NCBI RefSeq assembly: GCF_001592305.1
Contig: NZ_BCWR01000004.1
Coordinates: forward strand, 1 to 64,000
Length of the DNA stretch: 64,000 nucleotides
Source: Hydrogenophaga taeniospiralis CCUG 15921
Lineage (GTDB): Bacteria; Pseudomonadota; Gammaproteobacteria; Burkholderiales; Burkholderiaceae_C
Direction of reading: 5' to 3'
A program made the position numbers and the translations under genes. The notes under the pieces are model-generated. The model ran no database searches and was not told the DNA's origin. It saw only the letters and a program-made list of their open reading frames with translations. Of the stretch, positions 53,649-62,398 are shown in pieces (position 1 is the first letter of the stretch; every line of letters starts with the position of its first letter).

Positions 53649-54659
53649 ATGGACGCTTCCTCCCCCACGCCCGCCGCCATCGAACTGATCGCCCTCACCA
53701 AACGCTACGCCCAGGGCAGCGTGGCGGTGGACGGCATCGACCTGCGCATCGCCGCCAGCAGCTACTGCTGCCTGCTGGGCCCCTCGGGCTGCGGCAAGAG
53801 CACCACGCTGCGCATGATCGCCGGCCACGAGAGCACCACCAGCGGCGACATCCTGCTGGAGAACCGCAACATCACCGGCCTGCCCGCCGCCGCGCGCGGC
53901 ACGGCCATGATGTTCCAGAGCTTCGCGCTGTTTCCGCACCTTTCGGCGCTGGACAACGTGGCCTTCAGCCTGAAGATGAAGGGCGTGGACAAGGTCGAGC
54001 GCCACGGCCAGGCTCAGAACCTTCTGGAGCGCGTGGCCATGGGCCACCTCAGCGCGCGCAAACCGGGCGAGCTCTCCGGCGGCCAGCAGCAGCGCGTGGC
54101 GCTGGCGCGCGCGCTCATCACCCAGCCGCGCGTGCTGCTGCTCGACGAGCCGCTCTCCGCGCTCGACCCCTTCCTGCGCATCCAGATGCGTGCCGAACTG
54201 CGCCACTGGCAGCGCGAGCTCGGCCTGACCTTCATCCATGTCACCCATTCGCAGGAAGAGGCGATGGCCCTGGCCGACACCATGGTGGTGATGAACCACG
54301 GCCGCATCGAACAGGTCGGCTCGCCGCACGAGGTCTACAACCGCCCAGCCAGCGAGTTCGTGGCGCGCTTCATGGGTGGCCACAACGTGCTGGACACCAC
54401 CGTGGGCAAGGTCGCCGTGCGCAACGACCACATCCGCCTCGCACCGGTCGAAGGTGCGGGCTGGCCCGCCACCGTGAGCGATGTCGAGTACCAGGGCAGC
54501 TACGTGCTGCTGGGCCTGCAGCTGGATCAGGCCGAAGCCAGCGACAAGGTGTCGGTGATGTTGTCCGAGGCCGATTTCGTGCAGACCCCCTACCACCCGG
54601 GCGACCGCGTCGGCCTGACCTGGGCACCCGAACAGGCCCACAGCTTCGGCGCTGCCTGA
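53649..54659 (+). CDS. ABC importer ATPase, polyamine/PotA type
   Basis: A 336-residue nucleotide-binding subunit. Start ATG 53649; the longer open frame upstream crosses the operator and is not coding. Walker A GPSGCGKSTTL (44-54), Q-loop FQSFALFPH, signature LSGGQQQRVALARAL, Walker B LLLDEPLSALD, H-loop HVTHSQEEA, then a TOBE-like end (VAVRNDHIRLAPVEGAGWPATVSDVEYQGSY). Energises the uptake system encoded downstream. Confidence 0.92.
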   Translation: MDASSPTPAAIELIALTKRYAQGSVAVDGIDLRIAASSYCCLLGPSGCGKSTTLRMIAGHESTTSGDILLENRNITGLPAAARGTAMMFQSFALFPHLSALDNVAFSLKMKGVDKVERHGQAQNLLERVAMGHLSARKPGELSGGQQQRVALARALITQPRVLLLDEPLSALDPFLRIQMRAELRHWQRELGLTFIHVTHSQEEAMALADTMVVMNHGRIEQVGSPHEVYNRPASEFVARFMGGHNVLDTTVGKVAVRNDHIRLAPVEGAGWPATVSDVEYQGSYVLLGLQLDQAEASDKVSVMLSEADFVQTPYHPGDRVGLTWAPEQAHSFGAA

Positions 54660-54729
54660 CGGCCCGCCACCCACACCAACGTTCCCGCATCCCTTTCCCC
54701 GTTCCAACCCCAGCCACAGGAGCTTCACC

Positions 54730-56019
54730 ATGTCCGATCCGATCGATCCCATTTCCGCCACGCCCGCCACGGGCCTCTCGCGCCGCAGCCTGCTGCAGGG
54801 CACCGCCGGCATGGCCGGCATCCTGGCCAGCGGCATCTCGCCGGCCATCGCCCAGGAAAAGATCACCCTGCGCTACCTGGGCACCGCGGTGAACCAGGAC
54901 AAGACCATCGCCGAGAAGTTCGAGAAGGACACCGGCATCAAGATCCAGTACGTGGCCGTGACCACGGACGACGTGACCAAACGCGCCGTCACCGCGCCCA
55001 ACAGCTTCGACCTGATCGACACCGAATACTTCTCGCTCAAGAAGATCGTGCCCACCGGCAACTTGAAGGGCATCGACGTCAAGAAGATCAAGAACGCCGA
55101 CAAGATCACCCCGCTGTTCACCACCGGCACCGTGGCCGGCAAGGCCGTGGGCGACCAGGGCACGGCGCCCAAGAAGGTGATCTTCCTCGAAGGCGAAAAG
55201 AGCAAGGTGTTCGCCAAATCGCCGACGCAGTTCATGTCGCTCATCCCGACGGTCTACAACGCCGACACGCTGGGCATCCGCCCCGACCTGATCAAGCGCC
55301 CCATCAACTCCTGGGCCGAACTGCTGAACCCCGAGTTCAAGGGCAAGACCGCGATCCTGAACATCCCCTCGATCGGCATCATGGACGCGGCCATGGTGGT
55401 CGAAGCCATGGGCCTCTACAAGTACCCCGACAAGGGCAACATGACCAAGGCCGAGATCGACCTCACGATCAAGACCCTGATCGAAGCCAAAAAGGCCGGC
55501 CAGTTCCGCGCGCTGTGGAAAGACTTCAACGAGTCGGTGAATCTGATGGCCTCGGGCGAAGTGGTGATCCAGTCGATGTGGAGCCCGGCCGTGACCGCCG
55601 TGCGCACCAAGGGCATCGCCTGCAACTTTCAGCCGCTGAAAGAGGGATACCGCGCCTGGGCCGCCGGCTTCGGCCTGCCCGCCACGCTGTCGGGCCGCAA
55701 GCTCGACGGTGCCTACGAGTTCATCAACTGGTTCCTCGACGGCTGGGCCGGCGCCTACCTCAACCGCCAGGGCTACTACAGCGCCGTGCTCGACACCGCC
55801 AAATCCAAGATGGAAGCCTACGAATGGGCCTACTGGATGGAAGGCAAGGCCGCCACCCAGGACATCAAGAGCCCGAATGGCGACGTGCTGGCCAAGGCCG
55901 GTGCGGTGCGCGACGGCGGCAGCTACGAGGCGCGCATGGGTGGCATCGCCTGCTGGAACGCGGTGATGGATGAGAACGAGTACATGGTGAGGAAATGGAA
56001 CGAGTTCGTGGCCGCGTAA
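54730..56019 (+). CDS. ABC importer substrate-binding protein (PotD type, Tat signal)
   Basis: A 429-residue periplasmic binding protein. The N-terminus has a twin-arginine signal, SRRSLLQGTAGMAGILASG, with cleavage likely near residue 37 after SPAIAQ. The rest is the two-lobed polyamine/ferric-type fold (ITLRYLGTAVNQDKTIAEKFEKDTGIKIQYV). AGGAG lies 7 bases before the ATG. A racemase and FCD regulator share the operon, so the ligand may be a hydantoin, ureide or amino acid, but this is inference. Confidence 0.9.
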   Translation: MSDPIDPISATPATGLSRRSLLQGTAGMAGILASGISPAIAQEKITLRYLGTAVNQDKTIAEKFEKDTGIKIQYVAVTTDDVTKRAVTAPNSFDLIDTEYFSLKKIVPTGNLKGIDVKKIKNADKITPLFTTGTVAGKAVGDQGTAPKKVIFLEGEKSKVFAKSPTQFMSLIPTVYNADTLGIRPDLIKRPINSWAELLNPEFKGKTAILNIPSIGIMDAAMVVEAMGLYKYPDKGNMTKAEIDLTIKTLIEAKKAGQFRALWKDFNESVNLMASGEVVIQSMWSPAVTAVRTKGIACNFQPLKEGYRAWAAGFGLPATLSGRKLDGAYEFINWFLDGWAGAYLNRQGYYSAVLDTAKSKMEAYEWAYWMEGKAATQDIKSPNGDVLAKAGAVRDGGSYEARMGGIACWNAVMDENEYMVRKWNEFVAA

Positions 56020-56035
56020 GCGGCCACGAACTCGC

Positions 56036-56200
56036 CCCCCGCGCCGCCTGCGGCGTGCCTTGCAGGCCGCGTCATCGCCAGAGGCGATGACCCTTCGTCC
56101 CGTCCAAGCCTGCGCAGGCAGGCTCGGAGCCGCGGTCCTCAGCCCCCCACAGGGGGGCGCCACTGGCGGCCCGGCAAAGCCTGGAGGGGGCTTCGCTGCG
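56036..56200. repeat. Dispersed repeat between binding-protein and permease genes
   Basis: Starts GCGCCGCCTGCGGCGTGCC and includes CATCGCCAGAGGCGATGA (hairpin), CTGCGCAGGCAGGCTCGG and CCCCCCACAGGGGGG. It is about 80% like 21897-22016. Placed in the 236-base gap between the highly expressed binding-protein gene and the permease genes, it is in the position where E. coli malE-malF carries REP elements. Confidence 0.75.
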
Positions 56201-56255
56201 CTCGCCGTGTTGCTTCGCCCTCCGTCTTCCGCTCTTCATCTGATTTTTTGAACCC

Positions 56256-57179
56256 ATGAGCAGCACATCCACCGCCACCGCCGGTCCTGTCGCCGACAGC
56301 CCGAACCGCACGCTGCACGCCTGGTGGCAGGCGGCGCCGTTCACGCTGGTGTTTGTGCTGTTCTTCCTGATCCCGCTGGGCCTAGTGCTGATGGTCAGCT
56401 TCTGGGATTTCAACGAGTACGAGCTGCTGCCGGCGTTCACGCTGCGCAATTACTTCGCCATCTTCGAAGGCTGCTCCACGCTCACCGAACACGGTGATTT
56501 CTGTGTTTCGCTGTCCACCTACCTGTCCACGCTCAAGTTCAGTTTCTTGGTCTGGCTGATCACCCTGGTGCTGGGTTTTGCGGTGGCGTATTTCCTGGCG
56601 TTTCACGTGCGGTCCTCGGGCATGCAGACGGCTCTCTTCATCCTGTGCACCGTGCCGTTCTGGACGTCGAACGTGATCCGCATGATTTCCTGGGTGCCGC
56701 TGCTCGGGCGCAATGGCCTGGTCAACCAGACGCTGCAGGGCCTGGGCCTGATCGAGACGCCGATCGAGTGGCTGCTGTTCTCCGACTTTTCGGTGGTGCT
56801 GGCCTTCGTGCACCTCTACACCATGTTCATGATCGTGCCCATCTTCAACAGCATGATGCGCATCGACCGCAGCCTGCTCGAAGCCGCCAGCGACGCCGGC
56901 GCCAGCGCCTGGCAGACGCTGTGGAACGTGATCGTGCCGCTGTGCAAGACCGGCATCATCATCGGCTCGATCTTCGTCATCACCATCGTCATGGGCGACT
57001 TCGTGACCATCGGCGTCATGGGCGGGCAACAGATCGCCTCGGTCGGCAAGATCATCCAGGTGCAGACCAGCTACCTGCAGTTCCCGCTGGCCGCGGCCAA
57101 CGCGGTGATTCTGCTCGCGGTCGTCCTGATGATCATCTGGGGCCTCACGCGGCTCGTGGACATTCGCAAGGAACTCTGA
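56256..57179 (+). CDS. ABC importer permease (PotB type)
   Basis: A 307-residue inner-membrane subunit with six predicted helices (first at about residues 24-46). The cytoplasmic EAA loop is EAASDAGASAWQTLWNVIVPLCKTGII. It begins 236 bases after the binding protein, beyond the repeat, and ends 2 bases before the second permease. Confidence 0.9.
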   Translation: MSSTSTATAGPVADSPNRTLHAWWQAAPFTLVFVLFFLIPLGLVLMVSFWDFNEYELLPAFTLRNYFAIFEGCSTLTEHGDFCVSLSTYLSTLKFSFLVWLITLVLGFAVAYFLAFHVRSSGMQTALFILCTVPFWTSNVIRMISWVPLLGRNGLVNQTLQGLGLIETPIEWLLFSDFSVVLAFVHLYTMFMIVPIFNSMMRIDRSLLEAASDAGASAWQTLWNVIVPLCKTGIIIGSIFVITIVMGDFVTIGVMGGQQIASVGKIIQVQTSYLQFPLAAANAVILLAVVLMIIWGLTRLVDIRKEL

Positions 57180-57181
57180 GC

Positions 57182-58054
57182 ATGGCCCATTCCTCCGAAT
57201 CGCGCGCCCCTGGCTTCTGGCCACTGGCTTTGATCTTCGCGCTCTTCGTGCTGTTCATGTACGGCCCGATGTTCGTGATCTTCGTTCTGAGCTTTCAGGG
57301 GCCGGAAGGCGGCCTCACCTTCCCGCTGCGCGGCGTGTCGCTGCACTGGTTCCGTCAACTCGCCGAGGGACTGGGCACAGTGGACATCGGTGCGGCGTTC
57401 CTGCGCTCGCTGACGCTGGGCGGTATCGTCATGCTACTGACCGTGCTGCTCTCGGTGCTGGCAGGGCTGGCGTTCCGCAAGAAGTTGAGCGGCGGCAACG
57501 TGCTGTTCTACGTCACCGTGGCCAGCCTGATCATGCCGTCCATCATCGTGTCGCTGGGCATCGGCCTGCAGTTCCGCCTACTCGACGGCGCGCTCAAGTG
57601 GCTGCTCGAAGCGGTGGGCGCGACCACGACGCTGGAGGAATATGGCACGGCGCTGGGCCTGTTCACCTCGGCCCTGGGCGCGCACCTCACCTGGACCCTG
57701 CCGTTTGGCCTGCTGATCATGTTCGCGGTGTTCAACCGCTTCAACCCGGCCTACGAGGAAGCCGCGCGCGACCTCGGCGCCACGCCCTGGCAGACCTTCC
57801 GCCACGTGGTGCTGCCGCTGATCGGACCCTCGGTGGTCGGCATCGGCATGTTCGGCTTCACGCTCAGTTGGGACGAGATCGCCCGCACCTCGCAGGCCAT
57901 TGGCGACGTCAACACCCTGCCGCTGGAGCTGCAGGGCCTCACCTCCACCGTCACCACCCCGGCCATCTACGCGCTCGGCACCGTGACCACCGTGGTGTCT
58001 TTCGCGGTGATCGGCATCACCGTGGGCCTGGCCATGCTGCTGAGGAAGCGATGA
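57182..58054 (+). CDS. ABC importer permease (PotC type)
   Basis: A 290-residue partner permease. Start ATG 57182 (MAHSSESRAPGFWPLALIFAL). Helices alternate as in PotC, and the EAA loop is EEAARDLGATPWQTFRHVVLPLIGPSV. The end overlaps the GntR start by 4 bases, so the regulator is made from the same mRNA. Confidence 0.9.
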   Translation: MAHSSESRAPGFWPLALIFALFVLFMYGPMFVIFVLSFQGPEGGLTFPLRGVSLHWFRQLAEGLGTVDIGAAFLRSLTLGGIVMLLTVLLSVLAGLAFRKKLSGGNVLFYVTVASLIMPSIIVSLGIGLQFRLLDGALKWLLEAVGATTTLEEYGTALGLFTSALGAHLTWTLPFGLLIMFAVFNRFNPAYEEAARDLGATPWQTFRHVVLPLIGPSVVGIGMFGFTLSWDEIARTSQAIGDVNTLPLELQGLTSTVTTPAIYALGTVTTVVSFAVIGITVGLAMLLRKR

Positions 58055-58740
58055 CATCACTGTCCGATCAAGACATCTACGAGCGCATGATCTCGGCCAT
58101 CCTCGACCACCGGCTGCCGCCCGGCACCAAGCTGGTGGAGGACCGGCTGGCCGAGGCCTTCGGTGTCTCGCGCACGCGTATCCGCCCGGTGCTGGTGCGG
58201 CTCGCCAACGAGCAGGTGGTCACGCTCACGCCCAACCGCGGCGCCTCCATCGCCCAGCCCAGCGAACAGGAGGCGCGCGAGGTGTTCGAGGTGCGGTGCA
58301 TGATCGAACCCACGCTGGTGGAGCGCTTCATCGCCTCGGCCACCACGGCCGACATCCAGACCCTCACCCGCTGCATCCGCGACGAAGAGGCGGCACGGGC
58401 CGCAGGCGACATGCGCCGCGCGATCCGGCTCTCGGGCGACTTCCACCTGCACATCGCCGACCACGCCGGACACGACACGCTCGGCCGCATCCTGCGCGAA
58501 CTGGTCTCGCGCACCTCGCTGATCCTCATGACCTACAGCGCGCCGCACCACCAGGCGCGCGAAGACGCCACCGCCTGCGGCTGCCAGGAGCACCGCGCCC
58601 TGCTCTCGGCCATCAAGCTGCGCGATGCACGCGAAGCGGCGCGCCTGATGCGCGAGCACCTGGAGCGGCTGGAGTCGCAGTTGAGCTTTTCCGCGACGCC
58701 CGAAGCCGCGCCGGATCTGCTGGAACTGTTCGGCTCATGA
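58051..58740 (+). CDS. GntR-family regulator, FCD subfamily
   Basis: A 229-residue repressor-type regulator. Winged helix: DQDIYERMISAILDHRLPPG...LAEAFGVSRTRIRPVLVRLANEQVVTLTPNRGASIA (about 5-72). The FCD ligand domain has the metal-type residues in GDFHLHIADHAGH, CQEHRALLSAI and MREHLERLE. It is encoded inside the operon it probably controls, via the TTGT/ACAA operator at 53584-53614. The ligand is likely the transported compound or a product of the racemase. Confidence 0.92.
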   Translation: MTSLSDQDIYERMISAILDHRLPPGTKLVEDRLAEAFGVSRTRIRPVLVRLANEQVVTLTPNRGASIAQPSEQEAREVFEVRCMIEPTLVERFIASATTADIQTLTRCIRDEEAARAAGDMRRAIRLSGDFHLHIADHAGHDTLGRILRELVSRTSLILMTYSAPHHQAREDATACGCQEHRALLSAIKLRDAREAARLMREHLERLESQLSFSATPEAAPDLLELFGS

Positions 58741-59477
58741 AGCGCCTATTGGTCATCAACCCCAACACCTCGGAGCGCGTGAGCGCGCTGCTGCAGACCC
58801 ATGTGCAGGCTGCCGCCGGTTCGCACGTGCAGGTCCGCACCGTGACCGCGCGCTTCGGCGCCCCCTACATCGCCGACGAAGCCAGCTACGCCGTGGCCGC
58901 CCACGCCGCGCTCGACGCCTGGGCCGCCGCACTGGCCAGCCCCGAACCCCCACCCGACACGGTGCTGATCGGCTGCTTCGGCGACCCGGGCCTGATGGCC
59001 TTGCGCGAGTCCAGCCCGGCGCCGGTCACCGGCCTCGCCGAAGCGGCCTTCATCGAAGCAGCCCGCCACGGCCGCTACGCCATCGTCACCGGCGGAGAGC
59101 GCTGGGGCCCGATGCTGCAGCGGCTGGCGCAGGCGCTGGGCCAGGCGCAACAGCTCGCCGGCATCCACACCGTGGTGCCCACGGGCGCCCAGCTGGCCGC
59201 CGATCCGGCCGCCGCCCACCGCCTGCTGGCCCAGGCCTGCCGCGACGCGGCCCACCAGCTTGGCGTGCAGGCGGTCATCCTGGGTGGCGCGGGCCTGGCC
59301 GGCATGGCCGCGGCGGTGCAGGCCGACGTACCGGTGCCGGTGATCGACAGCGTGACCGCCGGCACCCACTGGGCGCTGCGCACGCCGCCGCTGCCGCCGG
59401 CCCGGCGCACGGCGGGCTTCGATATGGCGTGGCAGGGCCTGTCGCCCGAAATGATCGCCCTCGGGCCCACCTCGTAA
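58737..59477 (+). CDS. Asp/Glu/hydantoin racemase family protein
   Basis: A 246-residue protein, start ATG 58737 overlapping the GntR stop as ATGA. VINPNTSERVSALL is the family opening. The two catalytic cysteine positions of the family: the first is present as IGCFGDPGL, but the second region reads VILGGAGLAGMAAAVQ with Ala where most members have Cys (GGCAGM). So classical two-base racemisation is doubtful. Its TAA ends exactly where a palindromic element begins. Confidence 0.85.
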   Translation: MKRLLVINPNTSERVSALLQTHVQAAAGSHVQVRTVTARFGAPYIADEASYAVAAHAALDAWAAALASPEPPPDTVLIGCFGDPGLMALRESSPAPVTGLAEAAFIEAARHGRYAIVTGGERWGPMLQRLAQALGQAQQLAGIHTVVPTGAQLAADPAAAHRLLAQACRDAAHQLGVQAVILGGAGLAGMAAAVQADVPVPVIDSVTAGTHWALRTPPLPPARRTAGFDMAWQGLSPEMIALGPTS

Positions 59478-59639
59478 GGCAACGCTGAATAAGTCCCCGT
59501 GGATGCGGGCGCCTGCAGTCGGGATGGGCTGCAAGGCGCAAAACGCAGACGGGCCGGGCGGCCCAGCGAGGCTTTGCAACGCCGCAGACCGCCCGAGAGC
59601 AGGATGCCCGCGCCACGAGGGACTTGTTCAGCGTTGCCT
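59477..59639. mobile_element. 163-bp MITE-like element with 21-bp terminal inverted repeats
   Basis: The ends start AGGCAACGCTGAAT at 59477 and mirror at 59639; the two 21-base arms differ at one base. Most of the interior also pairs imperfectly, for example the GATGCGGGC and GCCCGC stretches. No ORF of any length belongs to it. The first base is also the last base of the racemase stop codon. No certain target duplication is visible. Confidence 0.75.
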
Positions 59640-59693
59640 AGCCCCAAGACCCCGGCGACAGCGACGGACTGGCGGTCGCAGCACAATGTGCGG

Positions 59694-61394
59694 ATGGTCC
59701 GCTCATCCCAACTCCTGCACCCCGTCCGCACGCCCGCTGCCCTGCGCCCCGCCGCCACCGTGCTGCTGCTGCGCGACAGCGTCGACCCCGCCAACCCGGG
59801 CGTCGAAGTGCTGATGACACGCCGCTCCATGACGGCGAGCTTCGCGCCCGGCGCCTACGTGTTCCCCGGCGGTGGCATCGACGCTGCCGACGCGCAATCG
59901 CACGGCCAGTCCACCCGCCGCGCGACACAAAGCGACCTGCACCTGACGCAGGCCATCGCCGCCATCCGCGAGAGCTTTGAAGAACTCGGCATCCTGCTCG
60001 CCCGGCGCGCCGACGGTTCGCACCTGGGTACCGCGCAGATCGCGGCGCTCGACCGCCAGGCCCCGTTCGCCGCCCAATGCGCGGCGCAGGGCCTCACGCT
60101 CGCGGGCGCCGAGGTCTTCGTGCTCGCCCACTGGATCACCGACCGCGACCTGCCGCGCCGCTTCGACGTGCCCTTTCTCGTCGCGCGCATGCCCGAAGGC
60201 CAGGAGCCGGTGGCCGACGAAACCGAGCAGTTCGAGCCGGTCTGGGTGCGCCCAGCCGACGCACTGGCACGCCACGCGGCAGGCGGCTTCTTCATCATTT
60301 TTCCGACCGTCCGCACGCTGGAGCGGCTGCAGGCGTACGAAACCGTGGACGATGTTCTGAAAGCCTGTGCGGTCAACGATGAACCGCTGTTCACCAGTTG
60401 CCCGCGCGCCGGGCTGCTGAACGGCCACGAGTCGCGCCACATGGAACACGACGGCCCGTTTGGCGAGCTGGCCCTGGTCAGCCCCCACGGCCAGATCGTG
60501 CACGAGCTGGCCTGGCAGACCGGGCGCCCGGTGCCGCTGCTCAAGAACGTGCAACGGCTCACCGCGCCCAACCCCGGCTTCATGACCGGCCCGGGCACCA
60601 ACAGCTACCTGGTGGGCGACCCGGTGAGCGGCCACATCGCCATCGACCCCGGACCGGACATTCCTGAACACATTGAGCGCCTGTGGCGCGCCGCGGGCGG
60701 CGACATCCGCGCCATCGTCTGCACCCACTCGCACCCCGACCATTCACCGGGCGCCGCGCGGCTGCAAGCCTTGTGCGCGGAGAAACCGCCCATCCTCGGC
60801 CTGCCCAGCGCGCCCACCTCGCGCGAGAACAGCCGCTTCACGCCCGAACGCGCGCTGGCCGATGGCGAACGCCTCGTCTTGCAGGGTCAGGACGGCGCCA
60901 CACACACGCTGCAGGTGGTCCACACCCCCGGCCACGCGGCCAACCACCTCTGCCTGCTGCTCGAAGAAGACGGCCTGCTGTTCAGCGGCGACCACATCCT
61001 CAACGGCAGCACCACCGTGATCGACCCACCCGACGGCCACATGGGCGACTACCTCGACTCGTTGGACAAGCTGGACCGGCTGTGCGAGGCACATGGCGTT
61101 GACTTCATCCTGCCGGCGCACGGTTACGTGCTGGGCGACCTGAAGCGAACCGCGGACAACCCGAGTGCACCGGAACACGGCGGCGCCCGCGCAGCGATTG
61201 CGCATCTGAAAGCCCACCGTCTCGCGCGCGAAGCCAAGGTGGCGCGCGCCATGCAACACCAACCCGAGGGCACGATGGACGACTGGGTGAAGCTCGCCTA
61301 CGACGACGTGCCCGAACGCCTGTGGCCGGTGGCCAAACGCTCGCTGCTGGCCCACGTGGAGCGCCTCCAGAGCCTGGGCGGTTTCAATCTCTGA
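59694..61394 (+). CDS. Fused Nudix hydrolase and metallo-beta-lactamase-fold protein
   Basis: A 566-residue two-domain protein; start ATG 59694 (MVRSSQLLHPVRTPAA). Residues 1-220: Nudix domain with SFAPGAYVFPGGGID and the box end REsfEELGI (catalytic Glu residues). Residues about 285-540: MBL fold with THSHPDHSPGA, VVHTPGHAANHL, FSGDHIL and LPAHGYVLGD, a full set of metal ligands of the LACTB2/glyoxalase II type. Each domain is common; together they could clean up a CoA or acyl-CoA compound, but the substrate is unknown. It follows the MITE by 54 bases. Confidence 0.88.
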   Translation: MVRSSQLLHPVRTPAALRPAATVLLLRDSVDPANPGVEVLMTRRSMTASFAPGAYVFPGGGIDAADAQSHGQSTRRATQSDLHLTQAIAAIRESFEELGILLARRADGSHLGTAQIAALDRQAPFAAQCAAQGLTLAGAEVFVLAHWITDRDLPRRFDVPFLVARMPEGQEPVADETEQFEPVWVRPADALARHAAGGFFIIFPTVRTLERLQAYETVDDVLKACAVNDEPLFTSCPRAGLLNGHESRHMEHDGPFGELALVSPHGQIVHELAWQTGRPVPLLKNVQRLTAPNPGFMTGPGTNSYLVGDPVSGHIAIDPGPDIPEHIERLWRAAGGDIRAIVCTHSHPDHSPGAARLQALCAEKPPILGLPSAPTSRENSRFTPERALADGERLVLQGQDGATHTLQVVHTPGHAANHLCLLLEEDGLLFSGDHILNGSTTVIDPPDGHMGDYLDSLDKLDRLCEAHGVDFILPAHGYVLGDLKRTADNPSAPEHGGARAAIAHLKAHRLAREAKVARAMQHQPEGTMDDWVKLAYDDVPERLWPVAKRSLLAHVERLQSLGGFNL

Positions 61395-61410
61395 AGCAAC
61401 GGGAGGACGT

Positions 61411-62274
61411 ATGCGCCTGGCACTGGTATCCGACATCCACGGCAATCTGGCCGCCCTGGAGGCCGTCATGCAAGACATCGAACGCCGCCAGGTGCACCAG
61501 GTCGTCAACCTGGGCGACACCCTCAGCGGCCCTTTGCTGCCGGTGGAGACCGCTCAGCGCCTGCGCCGCCCGGCCGTTCCGAAGGCGCTCAGCCCCGCAG
61601 TGCGAAGCACGGAGGGTAGCCCAGTGAGCACCCTGCCCTGGCTGCACGTCGCGGGCAACCACGAGCGGCAGGTCTTGCGCCTGCCCCTGCCGCGCCAGAG
61701 CCCGACGGACGCTTACACCAGCAGCCAGCTGACCGACGCCGACAAGGCCTGGCTGGCCAGCCACGCGGACCCCTGCGACCCCCGGTTGCACCAGGGAGCG
61801 ATGTGGCCCGACCGACTGGGCAGCGACGTGGCCCTGTGCCACGGCAGCCCGCGCAGCGACATCGAGTATTTGCTGGAAACGCCGGTGGGTGAAGAGGCTC
61901 GGCTGGCGACGTCGGCGGACATCGAGGAGCGGCTGGACGGGCGCATTCCGCCGCACATCGGCCTGCTCGTCTGCGGACACACCCATGTGCCCAGATCCGT
62001 GAGGCTTGGCCGGGGCCTGTTGATCGTCAACCCGGGCAGCGTGGGCCTGCCCGCCTACGACGACGACCACCCGTACCCACTGTCGAGTTACCACCGCATC
62101 GAAAACGGCAGCCCGGACGCGCGTTATGCGGTGGTCGAGAAGCGCAACGGGCGCTGGATCTGTGACCTGATCAGCGTGCCGTACGACCATGAGTCCATGG
62201 CCTTGCTGGCCGATCAACGGAACCGCCCCGACTGGGCGTTTGCCCTGCGCACGGGCTACATGCCGCGATGCTGA
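61411..62274 (+). CDS. Calcineurin-like metallophosphoesterase with small insert
   Basis: A 287-residue phosphodiesterase of the YfcE-like type. Metal motifs DIHGN (8-12), GDTLSG, GNHER, GHTHVPR and NPGSVGLPAYDD. Between TAQRL and LPWLHVAGNHE about 23 residues (RRPAVPKALSPAVRSTEGSPV) are extra and rich in Pro, Ser and Arg; in simple YfcE-like enzymes these motifs are closer. It begins 17 bases after the Nudix-MBL gene, so they share an operon. Confidence 0.88.
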   Translation: MRLALVSDIHGNLAALEAVMQDIERRQVHQVVNLGDTLSGPLLPVETAQRLRRPAVPKALSPAVRSTEGSPVSTLPWLHVAGNHERQVLRLPLPRQSPTDAYTSSQLTDADKAWLASHADPCDPRLHQGAMWPDRLGSDVALCHGSPRSDIEYLLETPVGEEARLATSADIEERLDGRIPPHIGLLVCGHTHVPRSVRLGRGLLIVNPGSVGLPAYDDDHPYPLSSYHRIENGSPDARYAVVEKRNGRWICDLISVPYDHESMALLADQRNRPDWAFALRTGYMPRC

Positions 62275-62340
62275 CCCGCCCAGCAGACACGGGAAGGGGC
62301 CGCAAACGGGCCAGCCGCCGGGCCGCCCCAAGGCAGGCCC

Positions 62341-62386
62341 AGCCCCCTCGGGGGGCAGCGACCCGCGCAGCGGCGGAGCGTGGGGG
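62341..62386. repeat. Intergenic copy of the 46-bp dispersed repeat
   Basis: Identical over 46 bp to 13881-13926, where the same sequence is translated in the dehydrogenase N-terminus. Here it lies between the metallophosphoesterase stop and the 3' end of rnpB, and carries a CCCCCTCGGGGGG palindrome. Confidence 0.9.
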
Positions 62387-62398
62387 GGAAAAAATAGT

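Noticed and set aside
58737..59477. Reading the last operon gene as a certain hydantoin or aspartate racemase
   Set aside because: The family opening and first Cys are present, but the second catalytic Cys position is Ala, so I keep only the family name.
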